Assembly: GCF_913773735.1 (NCBI RefSeq)
Contig: NZ_CAJYEB010000002.1
Coordinates: forward strand, 1-64,000
DNA: 64,000 nucleotides
Origin: an uncultured Massilia sp.
GTDB lineage: Bacteria; Pseudomonadota; Gammaproteobacteria; Burkholderiales; Burkholderiaceae_D
Reading direction: 5' to 3'
Part shown: in pieces, positions 1 to 8,385 of the stretch
Layout of the letters: each line of letters opens with the position of its first letter
Numbering within the stretch: position 1 is the stretch's first letter
Made by a program: the position numbers and the translations under genes
Notes under the pieces: model-generated
What the model was told of the DNA's origin: nothing
The model's input: only the letters and a program-made list of their open reading frames with translations
Databases searched by the model: none

Positions 1-67
1 GACCGCGCTCCGCCACCTGCTTGACCGCCGCGATCTTGAATTCCTCTGTGTACCGCTTTCCGCTCAT
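1..67 (-). CDS. IS3-family transposase OrfA, N-terminal fragment cut by the window edge
   Basis: Twenty-two codons are visible, reading MSGKRYTEEFKIAAVKQVAE and then RG. This is the usual opening of the helix-turn-helix OrfA protein of IS3-family elements, which binds the IS ends and is joined to the DDE integrase OrfB by a programmed frameshift. The start is the ATG at 65-67, with an AAGGAG-like ribosome binding site just upstream on the minus strand. Whether the rest of the transposase is intact cannot be seen. Confidence 0.65.
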   Translation of the reverse strand, partial: MSGKRYTEEFKIAAVKQVAERG

Positions 68-127
68 ACCTTCTCCTTGTGCCCAACATTATGGCTCAGG
101 AGTGTCTACGGTAGTCGTGGCGATTCA
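1..127 (-). mobile_element. End of an IS3-family insertion sequence (continues beyond the window)
   Basis: The minus strand carries the first codons of an IS3-type OrfA, preceded by about 60 bases with no other gene. The outer end probably lies at 127, where the minus strand reads TGAATCGCCACGACTACC and then GTAGACACTCC. This TGAA-CGCC-GACACT layout resembles terminal inverted repeats of IS3-group elements. Only one end is visible, so neither the second inverted repeat nor a target duplication can be checked. The element points away from cas1 and marks the left side of the CRISPR-Cas block. Confidence 0.6.
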
Positions 128-483
128 AGATCGATCTATACCCTCACAAAAAAGGGTCTGGCACTACGCTGCGTAGCACCTGCCGATTGTAGCCCACCAC
201 TTGGTTCCGCAAAAAAACTGATACTGAACGCGATCAGACTTCCTGCACCGACGACACCCATGTCTTCTGGATTGACGTGCACCCTTCGCAAGATCCTCGG
301 TCACCACCATCACAACCCAGACTCAAGGAATGCATTCCCAATCAACCACTGGAGGCCCAACCAATCGAAATTATTGTTGCCAGGAAAATAAAATAACGAT
401 AAGTTAAATTCTTCATTCATTGAAAATTTCACGGCGTCAACTCCTTCATAGTCACCACCGCCCCATGTCATTGGATTACTCCC
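128..483. other. Intergenic region between the IS end and cas1; no gene seen
   Basis: This stretch of 356 bases has no convincing reading frame on either strand. It turns AT-rich between about 365 and 430, which would suit a promoter for cas1 and cas2-3, but I cannot pick out a convincing -35/-10 pair. I looked for CRISPR repeats or repeat-like hairpins here, as many type I-F loci have a second array beside cas1, and found none. Confidence 0.4.
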
Positions 484-1463
484 ATGTCAGACCATATCGC
501 CTTCAGCGACCTCAAATCGATCCTCCACTCCAAACGCGCAAATATCTACTACCTGGAGCACTGCCGATTACTGGTCAACGGCGGCCGCGTCGAATACATC
601 ACGGATGAAGGAAAGCGCTCGCTGTACTGGAATATCCCGATCGCCAATACCACGACCGTCCTGCTGGGAACTGGCACGTCGGTCACCCAGGCCGCCATGC
701 GTGAATTGGCCAAGGCCGGCGTACTGGTCGGATTTTGTGGCGGTGGCGGCACGCCGCTGTTCAGCGCCAACGAAATCGATATCGAAGTGGCCTGGTTTTC
801 GCCGCAAAGCGAATATCGTCCAACCGAATACCTGCAGCATTGGGTTCGCTTCTGGTTCGACGACGAATTGCGCCTTGCCGCGGCAAAGTCCCTGCAATTG
901 GCCCGCTTGGGCTACATTCGTACGCACTGGACCGGACAACGCTCATTGAAAGAACAGGGTTTCGATATCAATGCCAGCATACTGGACGAGGTGCTGGCCA
1001 CCGCACGCAAATCGATCGAAAACTCCCCGGACCTGGCCTTCCTGCTCACCCATGAAGCCCGGCTGACCAAGCAGCTCTACAAGATGGCCGCCGGCGCTGT
1101 CGATTACGGCGACTTCGTGCGCTCGAAGCGAGGCAGCGGCAAGATCCCGCCAATCGCCTGCTCGACCACGGCAACTATCTGGCATACGGACTCGGCGCAA
1201 CGGCGACCTGGGTGCTGGGACTGCCGCATGGTCTGGCAATCCTGCACGGGAAGACCCGGCGCGGTGGCTTGGTATTCGATGCGGCGGATCTGGTCAAGGA
1301 CGCGGTCATCCTCCCGCAAGCCTTCGTGTGTGCCATGCGGGGCGAGAGCGAGCAGGAGTTCCGCAATGCCTGCGTCGACAGCCTGACCCGGGCCGAAGCA
1401 CTCGATTTCATGATCGATACACTCAAGGACATCGCCACCAGCACCGCAAGGATGGTCTCATGA
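484..1463 (+). pseudogene. cas1: Cas1 integrase of type I-F CRISPR-Cas, interrupted by a one-base frameshift
   Basis: Cas1 is the integrase that, with Cas2-3, inserts new spacers at the leader end of the array. The first 220 codons read as Cas1f and include the metal-ligand Glu191 in LLTHEARLTKQLYK. At about 1138-1144 the frame slips: after GSGK the family sequence continues one frame back as DPANRLLDHGNYLAYGL. It then runs through LPHGLAILHGKTRRGGLVFD, with the remaining ligands His255, Asp266 and Asp269, to the TGA at 1461-1463. Restoring one A in ggcaagatccc would give a normal 326-residue protein. As written, translation stops at 1386 after 300 residues and loses those ligands. The cause is either a real inactivating deletion or a sequencing error. 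No good ribosome binding site precedes the ATG. The end overlaps the cas2-3 start (ATGA). Confidence 0.85.
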
Positions 1464-4400
1464 ACGTCCTGTTCGTTTCCCAGTGTACCAAGCGGGCGCT
1501 GATAGAAACCCGCCGGATCCTCGACCAGTTCGCCGAACGGCGCGGCGATCGCACATGGCAGACGCCGATCACCCAGGCGGGACTCGATACGCTACGTCGC
1601 CTTCTCAAGAAGAGCGCGCGGCGCAATACAGCCGTCGCCTGCCACTGGATATGGGGACGCGACCATAGCGAACTGCTGTGGGTGGTCGGCGATGCCGCGC
1701 AATTCAACAACCGCGGCGCCGTCCCGACGAATGTCACTACCCGAAACATCCTACGCAGCGCCGACGAGAACGAGTGGCATACCGGCCAGGACATCCAACT
1801 GCTGACCGGCATGGCGGCCCTGCTGCACGATCTCGGCAAGGCAAGCGTCGCCTTCCAACGGCGCTTGCGCGGAGAGCTCGAGGAAAAAAACCAGTACCGG
1901 CACGAATGGGTGTCGTTACGCCTGTTCGAGGCCTTTGTCGGAACGGACGACGACGAACGCTGGCTAGCGCGCCTGGCAGCGCCAACGTCCGACGACGACT
2001 CCAGTTGGCTGGCACCCGACAGACTGCAGCGGGACGGGCGCGATCCGAATGTCTCACGTACTTTCGCCAAACTGTCGCATGCGCCGCTGGCACAAGCGAT
2101 CGGCTGGCTGGTGGTAACCCACCACCGCTTGCCGACGCTTCCTCACGATCGCGACGGCACGCAAGGATTTTCGGTCCATTTGCTCAATAACGTCCTGGAG
2201 CATATCGATGCCGGCTGGAACGAAGGAACCGCTGAGCGCAACGCCACTACCCTCCCCCTGTACTGGGAATTCGAACACGGCCTGCCGGTGACGACCGACG
2301 CATGGCGCAAGCGTGCTGCGCGCCTGGCAAGACGCCTGTCGACGTTGCGCGCGCAAGCCGGCAAGGGGAACTGGCTGTCCAATCCCTACGTCATGCACGT
2401 GTCGCGCCTGAGCCTCATGCTGGCCGACCACCATTACTCCAGCCTGAGCGGCAACAACCCGGGACGCGTCAAGGGGGCAGAGGGCTATCCCTTGTATGCA
2501 AACACGCTCGGCAGCCCCAGGGACTTCAACCAGGCGCTGGACGAGCACCTGCTCGGCGTCGCCAGCCATGGCGCCGAAGTAACGCGCGCCCTGCCACGCT
2601 TCAACGAGCACCTGCCTCGACTGGCACGACACAAGGGACTACGCAAGCGCGCCCAAGACGAACGCTTCCGCTGGCAGGACAAGGCCGCGGATATGGCGGC
2701 CGCCATGCGCGAACGGGCCGGCATGCACGGCGCCTTCGTCGTCAACATGGCGTCCACCGGCTGCGGCAAGACCCTGGGGAACGCCCGCATCATGTACGGC
2801 CTGGCCGATCCGGAACGCGGTATGCGCTGTGCGTTCGCGATGGGCCTGCGTACGCTGACCCTGCAAACCGGGCGTGCCTTCCGCGACCTGCTGGGGCTAC
2901 GTGACGACGAGCTGGCTATCAAGGTCGGCGGCACGGCCACGCGCGAACTCTTCGAACATTACGAGGCCGAGGCCGAAAAGACCGGATCGGCGTCGCGCCA
3001 GGATCTGATCGACGAAACCACGCACGTTCTGTTCGAAGGCAACCACGATTCCGATCCCCTGCTCCGCAGGATCATGCACGATCCGCAGGTACGTTCTCTG
3101 CTGGCGGCACCAGTGCTGGTATCCACCATCGATCACTTGATGCCCGCCACCGAGAGCGAACGCGGCGGCCGCCAGATCGCACCGATGCTCAGGCTCATGA
3201 GCAGCGACCTGGTGCTGGACGAACCCGACGACTTCGATATCGGCGACCTGCCCGCGCTGACGCGGCTCGTGCACTGGGCCGGCATGCTGGGCGCACGCGT
3301 ACTGTTGTCATCGGCCACCTTGCCGCCAGCCCTTGTACAGGGCCTGTTCGAAGCCTACCGCGACGGTCGACGTCATTTCCACCGCAACCGCGGTGTGCGG
3401 CCGGATGCCGCTCACCCGCAGCCGGAAATCTGCTGCGCATGGGTCGACGAATTCCGGCAGTCGCAGGCCGACTGCACGGATGCCAAGACCTTCAGCGACG
3501 CCCATGACGCCTTCGTCGCGCAGCGACATGCGCGGCTGGCCGAAAGTCCGGTACGCCGGCGCGCAGCCCTGCTGCCGCTTCCCCTTGCCGGCATACGGCG
3601 CGAGCGGCACGCCGAAGAATTCGCCCGCCACGTGTTGGACGCCGCCATGCGCCTGCATGCACAGCACCACAGTATCGATCCGCATGGCAGCAAGCGCGTC
3701 AGCTTCGGCCTGGTGCGCATGGCGAACATCCAGCCGCTCGTCGATGTGGCACTGGCCCTTTACCGGCAGGGCGCGCCGGACGGCGTACGCATCCACCTGT
3801 GCACGTACCACTCGCAATATCCTCTGCTACTCCGTTCCGACATCGAACGGCGTCTGGACCAGGCACTCAATCGGCGCTGGCCGGACCGCAGCCAGCTCGA
3901 ACCCGTATTTTCCCTCCCCGATATTCGCCAACGCCTCGACCGCTTCACGGAATCGGATCACGTCTTCATCGTACTCGGCTCGCCCGTCACGGAAGTCGGG
4001 CGCGACCACGACTACGACTGGGCCGTGGTGGAGCCGTCGTCCATGCGCTCGCTGATCCAGCTGGCGGGCCGGGTGCGCCGCCATCGGGGCGAAGAATGCA
4101 CGTCGCCCAATATCCTGGTATTCGATACGAACCTACGCCACTTCCGCGAAGAAATCGCCTTCTGCAAACCGGGTTTCGAGAGCACGACATTCCCCCTGTC
4201 CACGCACTCGCTGGCGCAGCTGCTGTCGGAGTCAGAACGCAATGTCATCGATGCACGTCCGCGGATCGTCAGCCGGCCAGCCCATCAATTGGAGCCGACG
4301 ACCCGACTGGTCGACCTGGAGCATGTGCGCATCCGGCAAACGATGTCGGCCGATAGCGGCAAACCGGCACCTGCTTCTACCGGACTACGAAAGCGCGGAT

Positions 4401-4849
4401 CTATCCTGGCCGGAAAGCCGATCGACAATGCAGCCACGTGGTGGAGCCTGCCGCCCGCCGATGCCTTGCTCACTGCTGTCCTGCAACGGCGCCAGCCGTT
4501 CCGCAAGGACGGCGCGCCGCAAGTCGACCTGTTCCTGCGCCCGCTCGAAGACGGTTCCGACTACGAACTCGTCGAGATTGCAGAGAAAAGACGCCGGACA
4601 CGTACCGGCGAGGTGATCGTCGAAGTGGATACATCGATGAACCATCGCATCGACGACGCGATGGTTCTGGGTGATGGAATCGCTCCGTGGGGGCAAGTCG
4701 ACTACATGCAAGCACTGCATCAGTTGGCGCAAGAACTTGACATGACTATCGCGGATTGTGCTCGCCGCTATAGCACCGTGACCCTGCCAAGGCGCGATCA
4801 AGGCTGGCGCTTCCATGTGGCGCTGGGGTTTTCGGCATACATGCCATAG
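1460..4849 (+). CDS. cas3: Cas2-3 fusion nuclease-helicase of type I-F
   Basis: This 1129-residue protein fuses an N-terminal Cas2 domain (about residues 1-95, MNVLFVSQCTKRALIETRR) to Cas3, an arrangement specific to type I-F. Visible motifs are the HD nuclease pair His123-Asp124 in LLHDLGKAS, Walker A in STGCGKT with Lys437, the DEPD box at 587-590, SAT at 618-620, and the motif VI arginines in QLAGRVRRHRG from 867. Cas2 assists spacer integration; Cas3 unwinds and degrades DNA marked by the Csy complex. I chose the ATG at 1460 because it overlaps the cas1 stop as ATGA and matches the family N-terminus; an in-frame ATG at 1328 would lie inside cas1. The gene looks intact, unlike cas1. Confidence 0.95.
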   Translation: MNVLFVSQCTKRALIETRRILDQFAERRGDRTWQTPITQAGLDTLRRLLKKSARRNTAVACHWIWGRDHSELLWVVGDAAQFNNRGAVPTNVTTRNILRSADENEWHTGQDIQLLTGMAALLHDLGKASVAFQRRLRGELEEKNQYRHEWVSLRLFEAFVGTDDDERWLARLAAPTSDDDSSWLAPDRLQRDGRDPNVSRTFAKLSHAPLAQAIGWLVVTHHRLPTLPHDRDGTQGFSVHLLNNVLEHIDAGWNEGTAERNATTLPLYWEFEHGLPVTTDAWRKRAARLARRLSTLRAQAGKGNWLSNPYVMHVSRLSLMLADHHYSSLSGNNPGRVKGAEGYPLYANTLGSPRDFNQALDEHLLGVASHGAEVTRALPRFNEHLPRLARHKGLRKRAQDERFRWQDKAADMAAAMRERAGMHGAFVVNMASTGCGKTLGNARIMYGLADPERGMRCAFAMGLRTLTLQTGRAFRDLLGLRDDELAIKVGGTATRELFEHYEAEAEKTGSASRQDLIDETTHVLFEGNHDSDPLLRRIMHDPQVRSLLAAPVLVSTIDHLMPATESERGGRQIAPMLRLMSSDLVLDEPDDFDIGDLPALTRLVHWAGMLGARVLLSSATLPPALVQGLFEAYRDGRRHFHRNRGVRPDAAHPQPEICCAWVDEFRQSQADCTDAKTFSDAHDAFVAQRHARLAESPVRRRAALLPLPLAGIRRERHAEEFARHVLDAAMRLHAQHHSIDPHGSKRVSFGLVRMANIQPLVDVALALYRQGAPDGVRIHLCTYHSQYPLLLRSDIERRLDQALNRRWPDRSQLEPVFSLPDIRQRLDRFTESDHVFIVLGSPVTEVGRDHDYDWAVVEPSSMRSLIQLAGRVRRHRGEECTSPNILVFDTNLRHFREEIAFCKPGFESTTFPLSTHSLAQLLSESERNVIDARPRIVSRPAHQLEPTTRLVDLEHVRIRQTMSADSGKPAPASTGLRKRGSILAGKPIDNAATWWSLPPADALLTAVLQRRQPFRKDGAPQVDLFLRPLEDGSDYELVEIAEKRRRTRTGEVIVEVDTSMNHRIDDAMVLGDGIAPWGQVDYMQALHQLAQELDMTIADCARRYSTVTLPRRDQGWRFHVALGFSAYMP

Positions 4850-4852
4850 AGC

Positions 4853-4926
4853 ACAACGAGCTGCCTGTTCGGCAGTAGAGAGACAGCACTTCCATAGTTT
4901 GCTGAGCTGCATGCGCTGCAGTGGAT
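4853..4926 (-). ncRNA. Putative cas-regulating crRNA-like RNA (CreR type): two diverged repeats around an 18-nt pseudo-spacer
   Basis: Read on the minus strand. Psi-repeat 1 (4926-4899) has stem CTGCA/TGCAG and loop GCGCA, followed by handle CTCAGCAA; the array repeat has CTGCC/GGCAG, loop GTGTA and handle CTCAGAAA. The changed base pair is compensatory and both loop changes are transitions. Psi-repeat 2 (4880-4853) keeps the stem CTGCC/GGCAG followed by CTC, with loop GAACA. Between them lies an 18-nt guide, ACTATGGAAGTGCTGTCT (4898-4881), shorter than the normal 32. Cas6f cutting after each stem would leave a 46-nt RNA in place of the usual 60. A TATAAT box lies directly upstream. Such mini-CRISPRs are known to guide type I effectors to cas promoters; that this one does so is inferred from its match to 4967-4985. 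Confidence 0.75.
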
Positions 4927-4929
4927 CTG

Positions 4930-4935
4930 ATTATA
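4930..4935 (-). promoter_or_regulatory. Perfect -10 box (TATAAT) for the CreR-like RNA
   Basis: On the minus strand the hexamer is TATAAT. Transcription would start about seven bases on, near 4923, which is just where psi-repeat 1 begins, so the RNA would have almost no extra leader. The -35 region (around 4953-4960, TTATGT or TATGTG) matches the consensus poorly. Confidence 0.5.
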
Positions 4936-4966
4936 ACGAAATGAAAAATACTCACATAATAGCTAG

Positions 4967-4987
4967 GTGACAGGATTTCTATAGTGG
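4967..4987 (-). promoter_or_regulatory. PAM-flanked target of the CreR-like guide in the csy promoter region
   Basis: The minus strand reads CC (4987-4986, the canonical type I-F PAM) and then ACTATAGAAATCCTGTCA (4985-4968). Compared with the guide ACTATGGAAGTGCTGTCT it differs only at positions 6, 10, 12 and 18. Positions 6, 12 and 18 are the nucleotides that Csy-type complexes flip out of the heteroduplex, and the position 10 change leaves a G-T wobble. The site lies 37-57 bases upstream of the csy1 ATG and covers the plus-strand hexamers TATAGT (4980-4985) and GTGACA (4967-4972), candidate promoter elements, so bound complex would block transcription of csy1-csy2-csy3-cas6f. Confidence 0.7.
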
Positions 4988-5023
4988 CAGATCATTTCTC
5001 CGCACCTAAGCAAGGAGGACGAA

Positions 5024-6328
5024 ATGATAGTGACCGATCCACAACGCGTTACCGAACTTCGAAGTCTGATCCATACCTTCCTGGCAAAGCGCTTGGAAGA
5101 TAAACTCGACAAGCTGGCTATCGACGATCCCAAGCGTATTGAGCTAGCGCAGCAGTTTGTACCGGCCACATGGCTCGATGACGCGGCCCGGCGCGTAGAG
5201 CAAATCCAGGCCGTCACTCACTCCATCAAACCCATCCATCCGGATGCCAAGGGATCGAGCCTGTACAGTGCCCCATCCAGCCAATCGATCCTGGATGTCG
5301 TCGGTAGTCATTGCCTCGGCGACGATTTCGAGATCGACGTCGTGGGAAATGCAGCGGCACTCAATGTCTACAAATTTCTCAAGCTGGAGCACGACGGCAG
5401 TACCTTGCTCGACCTGTCGCTGCGGGGCGATGCCCATTTCAAGATGGCCCTGCACGACGACCCCGAGCAGGCGCAGGAATGGCTTGAGGCCTTTGCCGGA
5501 CTGGCAAAGCCGCGCGATCGCATGCATTCGCACACATTGGCAAAACAGCTATTCTGGCCGGTCGGCGACGATCCGCACGACGACCATGGGTTCGACTTGC
5601 TAGTGCCATTGCACGCAAGCTCGTTGGCGCACCGCATTCACCTGCAAATCCAGGATGACCGTTTCGGGGAAGCCGCAACGGCGGCGAGGGAGGCGCGCAA
5701 GAAGAATGAATTCAGCGATCGCTACGTACGCGAGTATCCGAATCTGGCAATCAGGAAGGTAGGAGGGACGAAGCCCCACAATATAAGCCAGCTCAACAGT
5801 GACCGACGCGGCGAAAACCTGTTGCTGGCATCCCTTCCTCCCGTCTGGCGAACGAGCGAACTCAAGCCACTATGGAATGTCGATTCGCTGTTCGTACGAT
5901 ACGGCTTCCGGACGGATGTCAAACGCATCATTACAACACTGCAGCTTTTCTTGAAAAAGAATCCTAAACCAAACGAAAAAACCCGTTTGCGCGTCGCCGC
6001 CTTGTTGAGTGAACTGATCGACATTTTCCAACAGCTTTCAGCCGAATTCAGGTCGCTTTCTCCCGGCTGGAGCCAGCTTCCGGCATGCAAGTTGCCGCCA
6101 TCGGAACAACACTGGCTCGACCCGGCAGGCGTGCAGCAAGCAAGAGCCGCCGATGGACGTCCCGTGCCGACCGATACGGCCGAGCAGATTAGCGCTGCGT
6201 TCGGGCGCTGGCTGAACGCACGGCTGCAAACTGCGCTCGACGTCGGCGACGCGGAATTCCAAGAGTGGCGCAAGCGCCTGCATGAGCATATCCAACTGGA
6301 AGACTGGGAGATCGACCATGAGCTTTGA
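5024..6328 (+). CDS. csy1: Csy1 (Cas8f), large subunit of the type I-F effector complex
   Basis: This 434-residue protein matches the Csy1/Cas8f family in length and sequence (for example LLASLPPVWRTSELKPLW near residue 268 and the conserved GGTKPHNISQLNSDRRGEN stretch). Csy1 sits with Csy2 at the foot of the Csy complex, holds the 5' handle of the crRNA and reads the CC PAM. The start is well set by AAGGAGG five bases upstream of the ATG. It begins the operon csy1-csy2-csy3-cas6f and overlaps csy2 by 11 bases. A separate promoter for this operon is likely in the 174-base gap after cas2-3, the same gap that holds the CreR-like element and its target. Confidence 0.95.
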   Translation: MIVTDPQRVTELRSLIHTFLAKRLEDKLDKLAIDDPKRIELAQQFVPATWLDDAARRVEQIQAVTHSIKPIHPDAKGSSLYSAPSSQSILDVVGSHCLGDDFEIDVVGNAAALNVYKFLKLEHDGSTLLDLSLRGDAHFKMALHDDPEQAQEWLEAFAGLAKPRDRMHSHTLAKQLFWPVGDDPHDDHGFDLLVPLHASSLAHRIHLQIQDDRFGEAATAAREARKKNEFSDRYVREYPNLAIRKVGGTKPHNISQLNSDRRGENLLLASLPPVWRTSELKPLWNVDSLFVRYGFRTDVKRIITTLQLFLKKNPKPNEKTRLRVAALLSELIDIFQQLSAEFRSLSPGWSQLPACKLPPSEQHWLDPAGVQQARAADGRPVPTDTAEQISAAFGRWLNARLQTALDVGDAEFQEWRKRLHEHIQLEDWEIDHEL

Positions 6329-7331
6329 AACGCCAACAATCCCGTCCGTGCTTGTCCTGCCGCGCCTGCGCATACAGAACGCGAACGCCATTTCGAGCCC
6401 GCTGACCTGGGGCTTCCCGGCCATCACCGCATTTACCGGCCTCATGACGGCCCTGGAGCGCAAGCTCGGACGCGATGCCAGCATCACCATGCACGGTATC
6501 GGCGTGATCTGCCACGGCATCGAACCGCAAGTCACGCGCAACGGCTACACCCGCAACTTCCACCTCACGCGCAACCCCATCCTGCCCGACGGCGAGACCG
6601 CGGCCATCGTCGAGGAAGGCCGCGCTCACCTCGACCTGACTCTGGTCATCGACGTCGATGTTGCACCATCGCTGCCCGGCACGGATGCACTTCAGCATCT
6701 GGCACAGCGGATCGGGACCATCGTGGCCGGCATGCGCATCGCTGGAGGATCCGTGGTGCCGCCCCTTCCTGGCCGGTTCCGCCGTCCGCCGACACCACAG
6801 TTGTTCGTGAAGGAAAGCGATCCGCACGAGGCAAGCCGGATACTGCGCAAGCTGACCCGCCAATGGCTTCCCGGCTTCGCGCTGGTATCTCGCGACGATT
6901 TGCTGCAACAACGGTTTGCGGACCTGCGCCTCGACGCACCCGCGGCCACCCTGCTGGATGCATTTCTCGACCTATCCAGCCTGACGCATCGCGCCGTCCT
7001 GAAAAATAGCGCAGATGAAGACGACGCGCCGACGAGCAATGCCGTGGAATGGCGCACCGATGCACGTGCAGGCTGGATCGTGCCGATGCCGGTCGGCTTC
7101 GCGCGCATCGCGCCGCTGCAAGCACCCGGCAGCGTCGCTCGTGTGCGCGATCCATCCCTGCCGGTTGCCTTCGTCGAAAGCGTGTACTCAGTGGGCCAGT
7201 GGATCAGTCCACATCGCCTCGTCGATATCGATCATCTGTTCTGGCAGCCCTATAACGACAAGGAGAACGGGCTTTACCGCTGCATCAACGGCTTCCGTGC
7301 CACGCCTACCACCGCTGTTTCCACCTACTGA
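6318..7331 (+). CDS. csy2: Csy2 (Cas5f), effector complex subunit
   Basis: The 337-residue product carries the family's signature opening [20 protein letters not shown], followed by [16 protein letters not shown]. Csy2 is the Cas5-type RAMP protein that pairs with Csy1 to cap the 5' end of the crRNA. I chose the ATG at 6318, which overlaps the csy1 stop by 11 bases, over the ATG at 6282 that would add twelve residues inside csy1; the overlap fits translational coupling and the usual N-terminus. The gene ends 17 bases before csy3. Confidence 0.93.
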   Translation: MSFETPTIPSVLVLPRLRIQNANAISSPLTWGFPAITAFTGLMTALERKLGRDASITMHGIGVICHGIEPQVTRNGYTRNFHLTRNPILPDGETAAIVEEGRAHLDLTLVIDVDVAPSLPGTDALQHLAQRIGTIVAGMRIAGGSVVPPLPGRFRRPPTPQLFVKESDPHEASRILRKLTRQWLPGFALVSRDDLLQQRFADLRLDAPAATLLDAFLDLSSLTHRAVLKNSADEDDAPTSNAVEWRTDARAGWIVPMPVGFARIAPLQAPGSVARVRDPSLPVAFVESVYSVGQWISPHRLVDIDHLFWQPYNDKENGLYRCINGFRATPTTAVSTY

Positions 7332-7348
7332 ATCCAAGGAGATCAATC

Positions 7349-8383
7349 ATGGCAACTGCTGCACTCAAAACCGCATCGGTACTTGCGTTCGAACGCAAAC
7401 TCGATCCGTCCGATGCCCTGTTCTTCGCCGGCTCCTGGGACCAGCGGGATACAAGCGGCAACTGGCAGGCCGTCCGCGTAAAAGAAAAATCCGTGCGCGG
7501 AACGATCTCAAACAGGCTCAAGACGAAAGACCAGGATCCGGCAAAGCTGGATGCGGCAATCGAAAACCCGAACCTGCAAACCGTCGACGTGGCGGCCCTT
7601 CCCGCCGACGCCGACACGCTCAAGGTCAGTTTCACACTGCGCGTGCTGGGCGGCGCGGGAACGCCGTCGGCCTGCAACAATGCCGATTACCAGCGCAAGC
7701 TGCTGGGCACCGTGCAAGGCTATGTCGACGCCATCGGCTTCGGTGAACTGGGCCGGCGCTATGCCTACAATTTGGCGAACGGACGATTCCTCTGGCGTAA
7801 CCGCCTGGGCGCCGAACAGATCGCCGTGCAGGTCGCGCAAATGACCAATGGCCAACCCGTGAACACCTGGGACTTCGATGCACTGTCGCTCTCCACACGC
7901 CATTTCGAGCCAACGCAGGACACCGCGACCACGCTGACCGAATTGGGCGCCGTCATCGCGGACGGATTGGCCGGCAAGCATTACGTCCTCCTGCAAGTCA
8001 CCGCCTTCGTGCGCTTGGGTGCCGGCCAGGAAGTGTTTCCGTCACAGGAACTCATTCTCGACAAGGGCAAGGCAGGAAAAAGCAAGACCCTGTATGCGGT
8101 CTCCGAGATCGCTGGTATGCACTCCCAGAAAATCGGCAATGCGGTGCGTTCGATCGATACCTGGTACCCGGATGCAGCCGACAACGGACCGATCTCGGTC
8201 GAGCCGTACGGCGCCGTGACGACGCAGGGCAAGGCCTACCGCAAGCCGGGCGAAAAGCTGGACTTCTATACCCTGCTCGACGGCTGGATCATCAAGGACA
8301 AGGTACCGGCACCCGAGCAGCAGCACTTCGTCATGGCCAACCTGATCCGCGGCGGCGTGTTCGGTGACGCGGGCAAGGACTGA
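7349..8383 (+). CDS. csy3: Csy3 (Cas7f), backbone subunit of the effector complex
   Basis: At 344 residues this is the size of Cas7f, six copies of which polymerise along the crRNA spacer and set the six-nucleotide spacing of flipped-out bases. Recognisable family segments include the N-terminal [20 protein letters not shown], the SVRGTISNR stretch, and GQEVFPSQE in the C-terminal half. An AAGGAG site lies seven bases upstream of the ATG. The gene is followed two bases later by cas6f. Confidence 0.95.
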   Translation: MATAALKTASVLAFERKLDPSDALFFAGSWDQRDTSGNWQAVRVKEKSVRGTISNRLKTKDQDPAKLDAAIENPNLQTVDVAALPADADTLKVSFTLRVLGGAGTPSACNNADYQRKLLGTVQGYVDAIGFGELGRRYAYNLANGRFLWRNRLGAEQIAVQVAQMTNGQPVNTWDFDALSLSTRHFEPTQDTATTLTELGAVIADGLAGKHYVLLQVTAFVRLGAGQEVFPSQELILDKGKAGKSKTLYAVSEIAGMHSQKIGNAVRSIDTWYPDAADNGPISVEPYGAVTTQGKAYRKPGEKLDFYTLLDGWIIKDKVPAPEQQHFVMANLIRGGVFGDAGKD

Positions 8384-8385
8384 CG

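Noticed and set aside
77-391. A 104-codon frame between the IS end and cas1.
   Set aside because: Overlaps the IS terminal sequence, has no family resemblance and no ribosome binding site.
1328-1459. The longer cas2-3 frame starting at 1328.
   Set aside because: These codons lie inside cas1; the ATG at 1460 gives the known Cas2 N-terminus and an ATGA overlap.
4858-4876. The hairpin just after the cas2-3 stop read as a simple terminator.
   Set aside because: It has no T-run, and the surrounding bases match the CRISPR repeat in the opposite orientation, with a second repeat-like hairpin nearby; a repeat origin explains more.
4850-5023. A CreTA-type toxin-antitoxin, in which the crRNA-like RNA would silence a small toxin RNA.
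   Set aside because: The guide's PAM-flanked match is in the csy promoter region and I see no small toxin-like reading frame beside it; regulation of cas genes fits better, though a toxin RNA cannot be fully excluded.
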